A DNA stretch of 64,000 nt from Pseudomonas sp. PD9R (GTDB taxonomy: Bacteria; Pseudomonadota; Gammaproteobacteria; Pseudomonadales; Pseudomonadaceae): the NCBI RefSeq assembly GCF_019200975.1, contig NZ_JAHTMR010000002.1:479679-543678 (forward strand). The letters run 5' to 3'. The notes under the pieces are model-generated. The model saw only the letters and a program-made list of their open reading frames with translations. It was not told where the DNA came from and did not search any database. Shown in pieces: positions 1-9,708 of this stretch. The stretch's first letter is position 1. Every line of letters begins with the position of its first letter. The position numbers and the translations under genes are program-made.

Positions 1-192
1 TACGACGCCGAACTGCTGGCGACTCGCCTCGATGATCGACGCTTTCAGGTGGTGACCCTGGAGCCGCTGGTGATCAATGCCGAAGACTTTGACCTGGTGC
101 CGGCTCTGGAGTCGTTGCGCAAGGTGGCCGGTCTGTCGGCCATCAGCTTGTCGGTGCCGGTGGGTGCCGTCCTGATTTTCACGGCGCGTTGA
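1..192 (+). CDS. 3' end of an unidentified gene (partial)
   Basis: Only the last 63 codons are in the window, open from base 1 to a TGA at 190-192. The visible C-terminus has a charged part followed by a hydrophobic stretch of about 17 residues just before the final Thr-Ala-Arg. I do not recognise the family. A single base separates its stop from the next ATG (TGAcATG), so the two genes are probably co-transcribed and translationally coupled. Confidence 0.6.
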   Translation, partial: YDAELLATRLDDRRFQVVTLEPLVINAEDFDLVPALESLRKVAGLSAISLSVPVGAVLIFTAR

Positions 193-193
193 C

Positions 194-1351
194 ATGGCCG
201 GCCCGGTTTTTCCCTGGCGGGAAGGCAACAGCTTCGAGTTGCTGATCGACGGCCCGCAATTCTTCCCGCGCATGCTGGTAGCGATTGCTCGCGCCGAAGA
301 ACAAGTCGAATTGGAACTGTATCTAGTAGAGGCGGGCGCCTGTGCCGAGGCCATGGTCCAGGCACTGACCCAGGCCGCCGAACGTGGCGTGCGGGTACGT
401 TGCCTGTTCGATGATTACGGCAGCCTCGCCTTTACCCTGAACCTGCGGCAGCGCCTGATGGCCGCCGGGGTGGAACTGCGTTTTTACAATCGCCTGAACT
501 GGCGGCGCTGGGTCGGTAACTTCTACCGCGATCACCGCAAGCTGCTGTTGGTCGACCAATGCATGGCCGTGGTCGGCGGCACTGGCGTTACCGATGAGTT
601 CTGGACGCCGGGCGAGGACGTCAGTGAGTGGCACGAAGTGATGGTGGAAATCACCGGCCCGCTGGTGCTCGACTGGCAGTTGCTGTTCGACCGCCAATGG
701 ATCGCCAACCGCCATCGCCGCGCCTGGAAACCCGCCTCGCATTTTGGCTTGCCGCGTTTGCCCCGCGTGCCATCGGCGGGCGAGGGCATGGGTCGGGTCG
801 CCTATGCCGACGCCCGTCAGCACCGGGACATCCTGCAATCGCTGGTGCGTGCCTTGAACAGCGGGCAGCGGCGAGTCTGGCTGGCCACGCCGTATTTCCT
901 GCCGACCTGGAAAGTCCGCCGCTCACTGCGCCGCGCGGCCGGTCGAGGTGTGGATGTGCGTTTGCTGCTGACCGGGCCACGCACCGATCACCCTTCCGTG
1001 CGCTACGCCGGGCATCGCTACTACCCGCGCTTGCTCAAGTCCGGGGTGAAGATTTTCGAGTACCAGCCGTGTTTCCTGCACCTGAAAATGGTCCTGATCG
1101 ATGATTGGGTGAGCATTGGCTCGTGCAATTTCGATCACTGGAACCTGCGCTTCAACCTGGAAGCCAACCTCGAAGCGCTGGACCCTGGGCTGACCCGGGC
1201 GGTGGCGGCGAGTTTCGAGCATGACTTTGCGCTGAGCCAGGAGGTTAGCCTGGAGGCGTGGCAGCGCCGGCCATTGTGGCGGCGGGTGAAGCAGAGGGTG
1301 TGGGGATGGGTGGATCGGCTGGTGGTGAATCTGCTGGATCGGAGGGGGTAG
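194..1351 (+). CDS. clsB: Phospholipase D-family cardiolipin synthase, ClsB-like
   Basis: A 385-residue protein with two HKD phosphodiesterase motifs: His114-x-Lys116-x4-Asp121 followed by a Gly-Gly, and His296-x-Lys298-x4-Asp303 followed by Gly-Ser-Cys-Asn. This paired arrangement is that of the phospholipase D superfamily. The absence of N-terminal membrane segments matches the ClsB/YbhO type rather than ClsA. Expected role: joining phosphatidyl groups to make cardiolipin at the inner membrane. The start directly follows the stop of the upstream gene. Family is certain; the exact substrate is inferred. Confidence 0.85.
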   Translation: MAGPVFPWREGNSFELLIDGPQFFPRMLVAIARAEEQVELELYLVEAGACAEAMVQALTQAAERGVRVRCLFDDYGSLAFTLNLRQRLMAAGVELRFYNRLNWRRWVGNFYRDHRKLLLVDQCMAVVGGTGVTDEFWTPGEDVSEWHEVMVEITGPLVLDWQLLFDRQWIANRHRRAWKPASHFGLPRLPRVPSAGEGMGRVAYADARQHRDILQSLVRALNSGQRRVWLATPYFLPTWKVRRSLRRAAGRGVDVRLLLTGPRTDHPSVRYAGHRYYPRLLKSGVKIFEYQPCFLHLKMVLIDDWVSIGSCNFDHWNLRFNLEANLEALDPGLTRAVAASFEHDFALSQEVSLEAWQRRPLWRRVKQRVWGWVDRLVVNLLDRRG

Positions 1352-1358
1352 AGCAAGA

Positions 1359-1430
1359 TCAAGAGATCGCAGCCTGCGGCAGCTCCTACATTGATCTCTG
1401 TAGGAGCTGCCGCAGGCTGCGATCTTTTGC
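1359..1430. repeat. REPIN, family 1 (gatcgcagcc type), full palindrome
   Basis: Two inverted arms of about 28 bases, ending in the shared core gatcgcagcctgcggcagct and its complement, with a short spacer. It lies between convergent clsB and bglX and may act as a bidirectional terminator. Confidence 0.85.
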
Positions 1431-1439
1431 TTTTAACGG

Positions 1440-3731
1440 TTACAGCAACTCAAAACTCTGCTGCGTCACGTCCTGAGAATCCAGGCCGATCTGTACGTTG
1501 AACTTGCCCGGTTCCGCCGCGTACTTGAGCTGGGTGTTGTAGAACTTCAAGTCGTCCTCAGTGATGGTGAAGTGCACGACTTTCTCTTCGCCGGCCTTGA
1601 GCATCACTTTCTGGAAGTTTTTCAGTTCCTTGATCGGGCGGATCATCGAGCCGGTCAGGTCCTGGATGTACAGCTGCACCACGGTTTCGCCGTCACGCTT
1701 GCCGGTATTTTTCACCGTGACGCTGGCGTCGAGCTTGCCGGTCTTGTTCAGCGTGGTCGACGACAGGGCCATCTCGCTCAGGCTGAAGTCGGTGTAGCTC
1801 AGGCCGAAACCGAACGGGAACAGCGGGCCGGTGGTGTCATCAAAGTACTGCGAGGTGTAGTTGCCCGGTTTGCCCGGCGTGAATGGCCGGCCAATGCTCA
1901 GGTGGTTGTAGTAAGTCGGAATCTGCCCCACCGAGCGCGGGATGGTGATCGGCAGTTTGCCCGACGGGTTGTAGTCGCCAAACAGCACGTCAGCAATGGC
2001 GTTGCCGCCTTCGGTGCCGCTGAACCAGGTTTCCAGGATTGCGTCAGCCTGTTCTTTCTCTTCGAGAATCGACAGCGGACGGCCGTTCATCAATACCAGT
2101 ACCAGCGGCTTGCCGGTGGCTTTCAGGGCGCGGATCAGCGCTCGCTGGTTTTCCGGGATGTTCAGGTCGGTACGGCTCGACGATTCGTGGGACATGCCAC
2201 GGGACTCGCCCACGGCTGCAACCACCACGTCGGCATCCTTGGCCGCTTTCACAGCCTCGTCGATCAGCACATCCGCCGAACGCGGGTCATCGACCACTTC
2301 CGGGGCATCGAAGTTGAGGAAGTTCAGGTAACCGAGGATTTTCTTGTCGCTGGTGATGTTGGCACCACGGGCGTAAATCAGCGTCGATTGCGCACCGAGG
2401 GCGTTGGTCATGCCGTCGAACAGGGTGACCGATTGCGCCGGTTTACCCGCAGCGGCCCAACTGCCCATCATGTCGATTGGCGCCTTGGCCAGCGGACCGA
2501 CCAAGGCGATCTTCGCGGTTTTCTTCAGTGGCAGGGTTTCGTTCTGGTTCTTCAGCAACACCTGGCTGCGACGGGCGACATCACGGGCCTCGGTGCGGTG
2601 CAGGCGGCTGTCGGCGTAGGTGTCGACCGGATCATCCTCAGCCTTGCCGATGCGCAGGTACGGGTCTTTGAACAGGCCCATGTCGTATTTGGCGTCCAAC
2701 ACTGCACGTACAGCGTTGTCGATGTCGCTCTGCTTGATCTCGCCAGCCTTCAACAACCCCGGCAGTTCCTTGCCATACAGGGTGTCGTTCATGCTCATGT
2801 GGATGCCAGCCTTGATCGCCAGCTTCGCGGCTTCGCGACCGTCAGCGGCGACGCCATGCTTGATCAGCTCGAAGATCGCCCCGTGGTCACTGACCGCCAG
2901 GCCCTTGAAGCCCCACTCCTTGCGCAGCAGGTCGTTCATCAGCCAGGTGTTGGCGGTGGCCGGCACGCCGTTGATCGAGTTCAGCGCAACCATTACCCCG
3001 CCAGCACCGGCATCAATCGCCGCGCGGTACGGTGGCAGGTAGTCCTGGTACATCTTGACCGGGCTCATGTCGACCACGTTGTAGTCGCGGCCGCCCTCGA
3101 CTGCGCCGTACAAGGCGAAGTGTTTGACGCTGGCCATGATGCTGTCGGCCGCGTTCGGGCCAGAGCCCTGAAACGCCTTGACCATCACGCCGGCAATCCG
3201 CGACACCAGGTAAGTGTCTTCACCGAAACCTTCGGACGTGCGGCCCCAGCGTGGGTCGCGGGAGATGTCGACCATTGGCGCGAACGTCAGGTCGAGGCTG
3301 TCAGCCGCGGCTTCTTTAGCGGCGATGCGCCCGGACAGGCCGATGGCGTCCATGTCCCAGCTCGACGCCAGGGCCAGCGGGATCGGGAAAATGGTGCGGT
3401 GGCCGTGGATCACGTCATAGGCGAAGAACATCGGGATCTTCAACCGGCTGCGCATGGCCGCGTCCTGCATCGGACGGTTTTCCGGGCGGGTGATCGAGTT
3501 GAACGTACCGCCGATGTTGCCGGCGGCGATTTCCTTGCGGATCAGCTCACGGGGCATTTCCGGGCCGATGCTGATCAGGCGCAACTGGCCGATTTTTTCA
3601 TCGAGGGTCATTTGCTTCATCAGGTTGCTGATGAAGGCGTCCTTGTTCTCCAGGGGTGCGGGCGTCGTGGCGGCCAATACGTTATGACTGGCCAGGCTGA
3701 CGAACAGGCCCAGCAAACACAGCTTCTTCAT
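1440..3731 (-). CDS. bglX: Periplasmic beta-glucosidase BglX, glycoside hydrolase family 3
   Basis: A 763-residue protein beginning MKKLCLL with a signal peptide cleaved near residue 20 (after VLA). It has the GH3 N-terminal barrel, the nucleophile in the motif AVSDHGA (Asp282), the GH3 C-terminal domain and a fibronectin-III-like tail. It hydrolyses beta-glucosides in the periplasm. The frame stays open upstream, but the Met with a clear signal peptide is the better start and gives the family's usual length. It diverges from the lemA-like gene across about 260 bp. Confidence 0.93.
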   Translation of the reverse strand: MKKLCLLGLFVSLASHNVLAATTPAPLENKDAFISNLMKQMTLDEKIGQLRLISIGPEMPRELIRKEIAAGNIGGTFNSITRPENRPMQDAAMRSRLKIPMFFAYDVIHGHRTIFPIPLALASSWDMDAIGLSGRIAAKEAAADSLDLTFAPMVDISRDPRWGRTSEGFGEDTYLVSRIAGVMVKAFQGSGPNAADSIMASVKHFALYGAVEGGRDYNVVDMSPVKMYQDYLPPYRAAIDAGAGGVMVALNSINGVPATANTWLMNDLLRKEWGFKGLAVSDHGAIFELIKHGVAADGREAAKLAIKAGIHMSMNDTLYGKELPGLLKAGEIKQSDIDNAVRAVLDAKYDMGLFKDPYLRIGKAEDDPVDTYADSRLHRTEARDVARRSQVLLKNQNETLPLKKTAKIALVGPLAKAPIDMMGSWAAAGKPAQSVTLFDGMTNALGAQSTLIYARGANITSDKKILGYLNFLNFDAPEVVDDPRSADVLIDEAVKAAKDADVVVAAVGESRGMSHESSSRTDLNIPENQRALIRALKATGKPLVLVLMNGRPLSILEEKEQADAILETWFSGTEGGNAIADVLFGDYNPSGKLPITIPRSVGQIPTYYNHLSIGRPFTPGKPGNYTSQYFDDTTGPLFPFGFGLSYTDFSLSEMALSSTTLNKTGKLDASVTVKNTGKRDGETVVQLYIQDLTGSMIRPIKELKNFQKVMLKAGEEKVVHFTITEDDLKFYNTQLKYAAEPGKFNVQIGLDSQDVTQQSFELL

Positions 3732-3990
3732 GAATAGTTTTCTCAAGGGCCCAAACGGCGATGTACACGCCGGCCAGCCAAAATTTAGGGAGCGTCTATT
3801 GTTGTTCGGGTGCTGACTCAAAAAACGCCAGCAAAAAAACGTCAGCCGAAGTCCGGATACGTTTCGCGCAGGGCATCTTTTAGCCCATTGCCCCGATGCA
3901 ATCCAGTGGCGCGGCCGATTATGCCCGAAGAGCCGGCCGAGAGGGTTGCCGGTTGTTTTTTCCATGAAATGTGTAGGGAGCATCACTCTG

Positions 3991-4596
3991 ATGAATGTAC
4001 GACAGACCCACCGGTCGAGGCTGCAAATTGCCACGTTGCTGGTGCTGGCGACGTTGCTGACCGCCTGCGGCATCAACAACATCCCGACCCTCGATGAGCA
4101 GGCCAAGGCCGCTTGGGGGCAGGTGCAGAACCAGTATCAGCGTCGTGCCGACCTGATTCCCAACCTGGTGGAAACCGTCAAGGGCTACGCCAAACACGAA
4201 GAAGAGACCCTGACCGCAGTGATCGAGGCCCGGGCCAAGGCCACTTCGATCCAGGTCGATGCGTCTACGTTGGATAATCCCGAGAAACTCAAACAGTACC
4301 AGCAGGCTCAGGATCAGCTCAGTGGTGCCTTGAGTCGCTTGATGGTGGTGTCCGAGCGTTATCCGGACCTGAAAGCCAACCAGAACTTCCTCGCGCTGCA
4401 ATCGCAACTGGAAGGCACTGAAAACCGGATCAGCGTGGCCCGGCGCGATTTCATCCTGGCCGTGCAGAACTACAACACTGAAATCCGCACGTTCCCCGGC
4501 CGCCTTTGGCACAGCGTGATGTACAGCAACCTGCCGGTTCGCGAGACCTTCGAAGCCACGCCGGGTTCGGAAAAGGCACCGCAAGTGAAATTCTGA
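3991..4596 (+). CDS. lemA: LemA family lipoprotein
   Basis: About 201 residues. An N-terminal hydrophobic segment ends in the lipobox LLTAC, so this is a lipoprotein with most of the chain in the periplasm. The body carries the LemA signature (YQRRADLIPNLVETVKGYA) and long amphipathic helices. The start is chosen for the AGGGA 11 bases upstream; an in-frame ATG at 3964 is possible. LemA proteins often sit beside TPM-domain genes, as here. Molecular function is unknown for the family. Confidence 0.88.
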   Translation: MNVRQTHRSRLQIATLLVLATLLTACGINNIPTLDEQAKAAWGQVQNQYQRRADLIPNLVETVKGYAKHEEETLTAVIEARAKATSIQVDASTLDNPEKLKQYQQAQDQLSGALSRLMVVSERYPDLKANQNFLALQSQLEGTENRISVARRDFILAVQNYNTEIRTFPGRLWHSVMYSNLPVRETFEATPGSEKAPQVKF

Positions 4597-4604
4597 ATGA
4601 ACAC

Positions 4605-4708
4605 TGTAGGAGTTGCCGAAGGCTGCGATCTTTTGATCTTGTTTTTCAACGATTGAGAAAAGATCAAAAGATTAGGATCAAAAGATCGCAGCCTGCGGCA
4701 GCTCCTAC
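4605..4708. repeat. REPIN, family 1
   Basis: Inverted arms tgtaggagttgccgaaggct and, reversed, gcagcctgcggcagctccta, with a longer AT-rich centre than other copies. It separates the lemA-like gene from the first TPM gene. Confidence 0.8.
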
Positions 4709-4736
4709 CGGGCCGGGCTTGGGAGATGTGTTGCCG

Positions 4737-5489
4737 ATGCGCATATTGAAAGTGGGCCTGGTGCTGTGGCTCTGGGTGTTTGCCCTGACGGCCCAGGCCG
4801 AATTGAAGTTCCCGGAGCTGACCGGACGGGTGGTGGATAACGCCCAGATGATCGAGCCGGCGGTGCGCGAGCAGCTTGCTCAACAGCTTCAGGCCCACGA
4901 AAAAACCACCGGCGAACAGTTGGTAGTCGTTACGTTGCCAGACTTGCAGGGCACAGACATTGCCGATTTCGGCTATCAACTGGGGCGCTACTGGGGCATC
5001 GGGCAGAAGGACAAGAATAACGGCGCACTGCTGATCGTCGCCCGGGACGAGCGCAAACTGCGCATCGAAGTCGGCTATGGCCTGGAAGATCGCCTGACCG
5101 ATGCGCAGAGTTCGGTGATCCTTAATCAGGTAATCACCCCGGCATTCAAGGCCGGCAATTACAGCAAAGGCATCAGCGACGGCGTTGCGGCGATGCTGGT
5201 GGTGCTGGGCGGCAATCCCCTGGACGAGCCGTCGACGGTGTATGACTCCAACGGCGACCCTGGCGACGATTTCGTCTCGCGGCATCCTGGCTTGTTCGTA
5301 TTTTTGGTGCTGTTGTTCATCCTGACTGTTTTTGTTTGCCAGATGATCGGTATCCTTCCCGCCGGTCGCGGTGGTTCGGGCGGTTCCGGAGGTGGTTTCG
5401 GCGGTGGCGGTTTTGGCGGCGGCGGTGGAGGCGGCTTCAGCGGCGGCGGGGGCAGTTTCGGTGGCGGTGGTTCGTCGGGCGGCTGGTGA
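4737..5489 (+). CDS. TPM-domain membrane protein with Gly-rich tail (YgcG-like)
   Basis: About 250 residues: signal peptide (cleavage near TAQA), a TPM domain (ELTGRVVDNAQMIEP through the GYGLEDRLTDAQ motif), one membrane helix around residues 180-200, then a tail made almost entirely of Gly with Phe and Ser. This is the usual YgcG/TPM_phosphatase layout. The start follows a GGGAG at 4721-4725. The following gene is a second TPM protein and the previous one is LemA, a recurring trio. The biochemical role is unsettled in the family. Confidence 0.85.
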   Translation: MRILKVGLVLWLWVFALTAQAELKFPELTGRVVDNAQMIEPAVREQLAQQLQAHEKTTGEQLVVVTLPDLQGTDIADFGYQLGRYWGIGQKDKNNGALLIVARDERKLRIEVGYGLEDRLTDAQSSVILNQVITPAFKAGNYSKGISDGVAAMLVVLGGNPLDEPSTVYDSNGDPGDDFVSRHPGLFVFLVLLFILTVFVCQMIGILPAGRGGSGGSGGGFGGGGFGGGGGGGFSGGGGSFGGGGSSGGW

Positions 5490-5521
5490 TAAAAACAATA
5501 GCGAACAGGCATTTTCAAGAC

Positions 5522-6139
5522 ATGGCATTACTGACTGAACACGAACAACGCAAAGTTGCCGAGGCGATTGCCCGGGTCGAACGCGACACCGACGCCGAAC
5601 TGGTGACCGTACTCGCGGCCCGCGCCGACGACTACGCGTACATCCCGCTGCTCTGGGCCAGCCTGCTGGCGCTGGTGGTGCCGGGAATCGTGCATTACCT
5701 GACAGGCTGGCTGACCCTGCACAGTCTGTTGCTGGTGCAGTGGGTCAGTTTCATCGTCCTGTGCCTGGTGTTCCGGCTGCCGAAAATCACCACCCACCTG
5801 ATCCCGCGTTCCGTACGCCACTGGCGCGCCTCAAACCTGGCGCGTCGGCAGTTCCTGGAGCAAAACCTGCATCACACCGTGGGCAGCACCGGCGTGCTGA
5901 TTTTCGTCTGCGAAGCCGAGCGCTATGTGGAGATCCTGGTGGATGAGGGGATTTCCAGCCGCCTGGACAACAAAAACTGGGACGTGATTGTCGCGGCATT
6001 CACCCAGCAAGTGCGGCAAGGGCAGACCCTGCAAGGCTTTGTCAGCTGCGTCGAAGCGTGCGGTGAGTTGCTCAAGGTGCATGTGCCCGTCACGCACGTA
6101 CGTAATGAGTTGCCGAATCGGTTGGTGGTGTTGGGGTAG
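5522..6139 (+). CDS. TPM-domain membrane protein, second copy
   Basis: About 205 residues without signal peptide. It starts MALLTEHEQRKVAEAI, has two hydrophobic segments around residues 42-85, then a TPM half with ILVDEGISSRLDNKNWD. It begins 32 bases after the first TPM gene ends, so the two are probably in one operon with the lemA-like gene. Function unknown. Confidence 0.83.
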   Translation: MALLTEHEQRKVAEAIARVERDTDAELVTVLAARADDYAYIPLLWASLLALVVPGIVHYLTGWLTLHSLLLVQWVSFIVLCLVFRLPKITTHLIPRSVRHWRASNLARRQFLEQNLHHTVGSTGVLIFVCEAERYVEILVDEGISSRLDNKNWDVIVAAFTQQVRQGQTLQGFVSCVEACGELLKVHVPVTHVRNELPNRLVVLG

Positions 6140-6196
6140 ATCAAAAGATCGAACTCGGCCTCCTGTAGGAGCTGCCGCAGGCTGCGATCTTTTGAT
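6139..6196. repeat. REP, family 1, one good arm and one degenerate arm
   Basis: The right arm tgtaggagctgccgcaggct is intact. The left arm is reduced to atcaaaagatcgaac. It lies just after the TPM gene stop. Confidence 0.7.
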
Positions 6197-6292
6197 TCTG
6201 CACCGTTCGTAAATAACTGCGTGTTCCAAACCCGCATCCCCCCTAAAATACCCGCCATTCCCCGATCCGCACCGCCCTGAGGCCGTTCTTCC

Positions 6293-7510
6293 ATGTCTGT
6301 CACCGCCACTCCCGCCAGCCTCGCGCCGGATCAACACGCCCAGTTCATCGACCTGTTGCAAACCAGCCTCGATGCCAACGCCTTCATAAAGCTCGTGCTG
6401 GCCAAGTACGCAGGCACCGAAGCGGACTTGCAGCGGATCATCATCAAACCGGTCACGGTCAAGGCGCAGCCGTGCCTGTCTTTCGTTTATCGCTACAAGA
6501 CCCGCGACATCACCAAAAACCTGCCGCTGGCCGAAGGCGTCGAGACCATTGCCTCATTGCTGCCAGCGTCGTTCAAAAATGCGCATTTGCTGGCGTTGAC
6601 CGATGAAGCCCAGCTCGAATACAGCAAAAAGGGCAAGCCATCGCTGTTCAAGAGCAAACCTCAGCAATTGCGCGAAGTGCCGTCCGCCGAGCACAACCGC
6701 GAGAAAAACCGCTTCCTCGACTTGAGCCGGCCATTTCTCGCCGACCTTGGCGTGACCAACAAGCAACATGAGCTGATCCCGGCCATGTCGCGCAAGTGGA
6801 AGCAGATCAACAAGTTCATCGAAGTCTTCAGCCATGCCCTGACCTCGTCGCCGCTGGCGCTGGACAAACCGGTACGTGTGGCGGACTTCGGTTCGGGCAA
6901 GGGCTACCTGACCTTCGCCATTCACGACTACCTGCGCAATACCTTGAAGGCCGAAGGCGAAGTGACCGGCGTCGAGCTGCGTGAAGACATGGTCACCTTG
7001 TGCAACGCAGCGGCGGCAAAACTTGAGCATCCGGGGCTGGTGTTCAAGTGTGGTGACGTGCGCAGCGTGGCACCGAGCGAGCTGGACGTAATGATCGCGT
7101 TGCATGCCTGCGACATCGCCACCGACTACGCGATCCACACCGGCATCCGCTCCGGCGCCTCGATCATCATGTGCTCGCCGTGCTGCCACAAACAGATTCG
7201 CCTGCAAATCCAGAGCCCGGCGCTGCTCAAACCGATGCTGCAATACGGGCTGCACTTGGGCCAGCAGGCGGAAATGGTCACCGACAGTCTGCGTGCGCTG
7301 TTCCTCGAAGCCTGTGGTTACGAGACCAAAGTGTTCGAGTTCATCTCATTGGACCATACCAACAAGAACAAGATGATCCTGGCGGTCAAACGCGCCGAGC
7401 TGATCGATCCGGCCCAGCTGTTGGCGAAAATCCAGGAACTGAAGGATTTCTACCAGATCACCGACCATTGCCTGGAAACGTTACTGCGTGCTGACGGCTA
7501 TTTGAGTTAA
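6293..7510 (+). CDS. SAM-dependent methyltransferase, Methyltransf_32-like
   Basis: A 405-residue protein. The N-terminal 180 residues are unassigned. A class I SAM-binding motif (VADFGSGKGYLTFAI) lies near residues 198-212 and a Cys/His-rich motif (CSPCCHKQI) near 293-301. This combination is typical of the Methyltransf_32 family, which includes GSTCD-like proteins. The substrate is unknown; RNA modification is a guess. The gene stands alone between a REP and a convergent exporter. Confidence 0.8.
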   Translation: MSVTATPASLAPDQHAQFIDLLQTSLDANAFIKLVLAKYAGTEADLQRIIIKPVTVKAQPCLSFVYRYKTRDITKNLPLAEGVETIASLLPASFKNAHLLALTDEAQLEYSKKGKPSLFKSKPQQLREVPSAEHNREKNRFLDLSRPFLADLGVTNKQHELIPAMSRKWKQINKFIEVFSHALTSSPLALDKPVRVADFGSGKGYLTFAIHDYLRNTLKAEGEVTGVELREDMVTLCNAAAAKLEHPGLVFKCGDVRSVAPSELDVMIALHACDIATDYAIHTGIRSGASIIMCSPCCHKQIRLQIQSPALLKPMLQYGLHLGQQAEMVTDSLRALFLEACGYETKVFEFISLDHTNKNKMILAVKRAELIDPAQLLAKIQELKDFYQITDHCLETLLRADGYLS

Positions 7511-7540
7511 CGACACAACCCCTGCAGCAGCGCCTACAGG

Positions 7541-8431
7541 TTAGGCGGTGGCTACGCGGGCGGGTTTGATTGCGGTTTTTCGCCCCAGCATCACAGTCAA
7601 AATCACCCCGCCAGCAAACAGCCAGGTAATCGGCTCGACGTGCTCGCCGAAGAACAACGCTGAAAAAGCGATGGTGAAGAAGATCTGCAACAACTGGATC
7701 TGACTGACCCGGGCAATGCCACCCATGGCCAGCCCGGCATACCAGGCGAAGAAACCGATGAACTGCGAGAACAGCGAGACATAACCAAACGCCCACCAGG
7801 TTTTGGTGGAGATCTCGCCCTGATGTTGCAGTGCTAGGTACACCACCGGTCCGATCAATAACGGCGTCGACAGCACCAGCGCCCAGCAGATCACCTGCCA
7901 GCCGCCCATTTCCTTGGCCAGCCGGCCGCCCTCGGCGTACCCCAGGCCGCCCACCGCAATCGCTCCGAGCATCAGTAAGTCACCGGCCTGAATGCTGCCG
8001 GCACCGCTGATCAGCGCATAACCCAGTACCAGCGCACTGCCCAACGCGGCGCAGGCCCAGAACGCTTTCGATGGACGTTCATGGGACAGCCACGCGGCGT
8101 ACAACGCCACGCACAGCGGCTGCAAACCGTTGACCAATGCGCCGTGGGACGCCGGCAGCGTCTGCATGGCCCAGGCCGACAACACCGGGAAGCCGAGAAT
8201 CACCCCGGCAATCACCAGCGTCAGGCCTTTGATCTGTTTCCAGGTCGGCCATTTCTCACGGCGCCAGAGCAACAGCAACGCCGCCGGAACCGCCGCGAAC
8301 AGCGCACGGCCAAGGCCGTTGAGCAGCGGATGAAGTTCCTGCACGACGATCCGTGTGAAGGGCAGGGTGAGGCTGAAGATCACAACGCCGAGCAGGCCCA
8401 GGGCCATGCCGGTGTTTTCGCGGGAGGACAT
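7541..8431 (-). CDS. EamA/DMT family transporter
   Basis: A 296-residue polytopic protein with about ten hydrophobic helices in two similar halves, the EamA (RhaT/YdcZ superfamily) pattern. The first helix begins after MSSRENT. Such carriers usually export metabolites or amino acids; the substrate cannot be read from sequence. It converges on the methyltransferase gene. Confidence 0.88.
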   Translation of the reverse strand: MSSRENTGMALGLLGVVIFSLTLPFTRIVVQELHPLLNGLGRALFAAVPAALLLLWRREKWPTWKQIKGLTLVIAGVILGFPVLSAWAMQTLPASHGALVNGLQPLCVALYAAWLSHERPSKAFWACAALGSALVLGYALISGAGSIQAGDLLMLGAIAVGGLGYAEGGRLAKEMGGWQVICWALVLSTPLLIGPVVYLALQHQGEISTKTWWAFGYVSLFSQFIGFFAWYAGLAMGGIARVSQIQLLQIFFTIAFSALFFGEHVEPITWLFAGGVILTVMLGRKTAIKPARVATA

Positions 8432-8530
8432 GATGGCAACCAGAATTCAGGATGACGGGAAGAGTCCTCATCTAGCCATAAACCGCTGATTTTCTCGCTT
8501 ACAGCTGTTCACAGAAATATCCGTACAGTT

Positions 8531-8611
8531 ATGGAGCTGCCGAAGGCTGCGATCTTTTGATTTTATTTTTAACATCAAGATCAAAAGATCGCAGCCTTCG
8601 GCAGCTCCTAC
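8531..8611. repeat. REPIN, family 1, full palindrome
   Basis: Arms ggagctgccgaaggctgcga and the reverse complement flank a 25-base AT-rich centre. It lies between divergent eamA and the PfpI-like gene. Confidence 0.85.
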
Positions 8612-8708
8612 ATTGATCGGCGTAGTAGGCGGTTATTACCTGCCTGGCTGATTAAGGACTACCTTGAATACTCCCGCATGCCCACGTTTTTCCAGAGGAG
8701 TCCTCCCC

Positions 8709-9290
8709 ATGGCTGCTAAAAAAATTCTGATGCTGGTTGGCGATTACGTCGAAGACTACGAAGTGATGGTGCCATTCCAGGCGCTGCTGATGGTCGGCCA
8801 TACGGTGCATGCCGTTTGCCCGGACAAAACCGCAGGCCAGACTGTGCGCACGGCGATTCATGACTTCGAAGGCGATCAGACCTACAGCGAAAAACCCGGT
8901 CACCTGTTTGCCCTGAACTTCGATTTTTCCAAGGTTGCAGCGGCGGATTACGACGCACTGCTAGTACCCGGCGGTCGTGCGCCGGAGTACCTGCGCTTGA
9001 ACGAAAAAGTCCTGGAACTGGTGCGGGACTTCGACAAGGCCGGCAAGCCGATCGCCGCCGTGTGCCACGGTGCGCAACTGCTGGCAGCGGCAGGGATCCT
9101 CGAAGGGCGTGAGTGCAGCGCCTACCCGGCCTGCGCGCCGGAAGTACGCCTGGCGGGCGGTACGTTCATCGATATCCCGGTGACGGACGGCCACGTTCAA
9201 GGCAATCTGGCCACAGCGCCGGCATGGCCCGCCCACCCGAAATGGCTCGCGGGTTTCCTCGGGTTGCTGGGCACCAAAATCACGCTGTAA
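8709..9290 (+). CDS. DJ-1/PfpI family protein
   Basis: 193 residues, single domain. It has the family's acidic turn (DYVEDYE) near residue 14 and the nucleophile-elbow Cys in [10 protein letters not shown] near residue 119. Members include deglycase/chaperone-like and protease-like enzymes, and the substrate is not predictable. A GAGGAG lies just upstream of the ATG at 8709. The RHH gene follows after 13 bases, so they form an operon. Confidence 0.9.
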   Translation: MAAKKILMLVGDYVEDYEVMVPFQALLMVGHTVHAVCPDKTAGQTVRTAIHDFEGDQTYSEKPGHLFALNFDFSKVAAADYDALLVPGGRAPEYLRLNEKVLELVRDFDKAGKPIAAVCHGAQLLAAAGILEGRECSAYPACAPEVRLAGGTFIDIPVTDGHVQGNLATAPAWPAHPKWLAGFLGLLGTKITL

Positions 9291-9303
9291 CGAGGGACCT
9301 TCC

Positions 9304-9603
9304 ATGTGCGAGCTCTACGTCAAAGCCGACCCGATTCTCTACGAATCGCGCTCTCGCTCGCTGCGCATCTGCGGGGTGGTGACCACCCTGCGGCTGGAGA
9401 ATCAGTTCTGGGACATCCTCAGCGAAATCGCCGAGGTCGACGGCATGACCACTAACCAGTTGATCGCCAAGCTGTATGAAGAGGTGATGGACTACCGCGG
9501 CGAGGTGGTGAATTTCGCCTCGTTTTTGCGGGTGAGTTGTACGCGGTATTTGAGTCAGCGGCGGGCTTCGGTGACTCAGATGGCGGTGGTTCGAACAGCG
9601 TGA
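9304..9603 (+). CDS. Ribbon-helix-helix domain protein
   Basis: 99 residues. Residues 20-60 (RICGVVTTLRLENQFWDIL...) fit a ribbon-helix-helix fold of the RHH_4 type: a short strand, then two helices with TTNQLIAKL. It may bind DNA and regulate its own operon with the upstream PfpI-like gene. Target unknown. Confidence 0.78.
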   Translation: MCELYVKADPILYESRSRSLRICGVVTTLRLENQFWDILSEIAEVDGMTTNQLIAKLYEEVMDYRGEVVNFASFLRVSCTRYLSQRRASVTQMAVVRTA

Positions 9604-9708
9604 AAAGCAAAAGATCGTCCGAACGCGGCCCGAACGGTCCTTTGATCTTGCTGGCCTGGTGGTCTTTACTCTGAAGCGCGCAACTCTCAATCGCCCAGGA
9701 GAAAGAGC

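Noticed and set aside
1572-3737. Very long plus-strand open frame antisense to bglX
   Set aside because: It mirrors the codon phase of bglX in GC-rich DNA, has no recognisable domain and no ribosome site.
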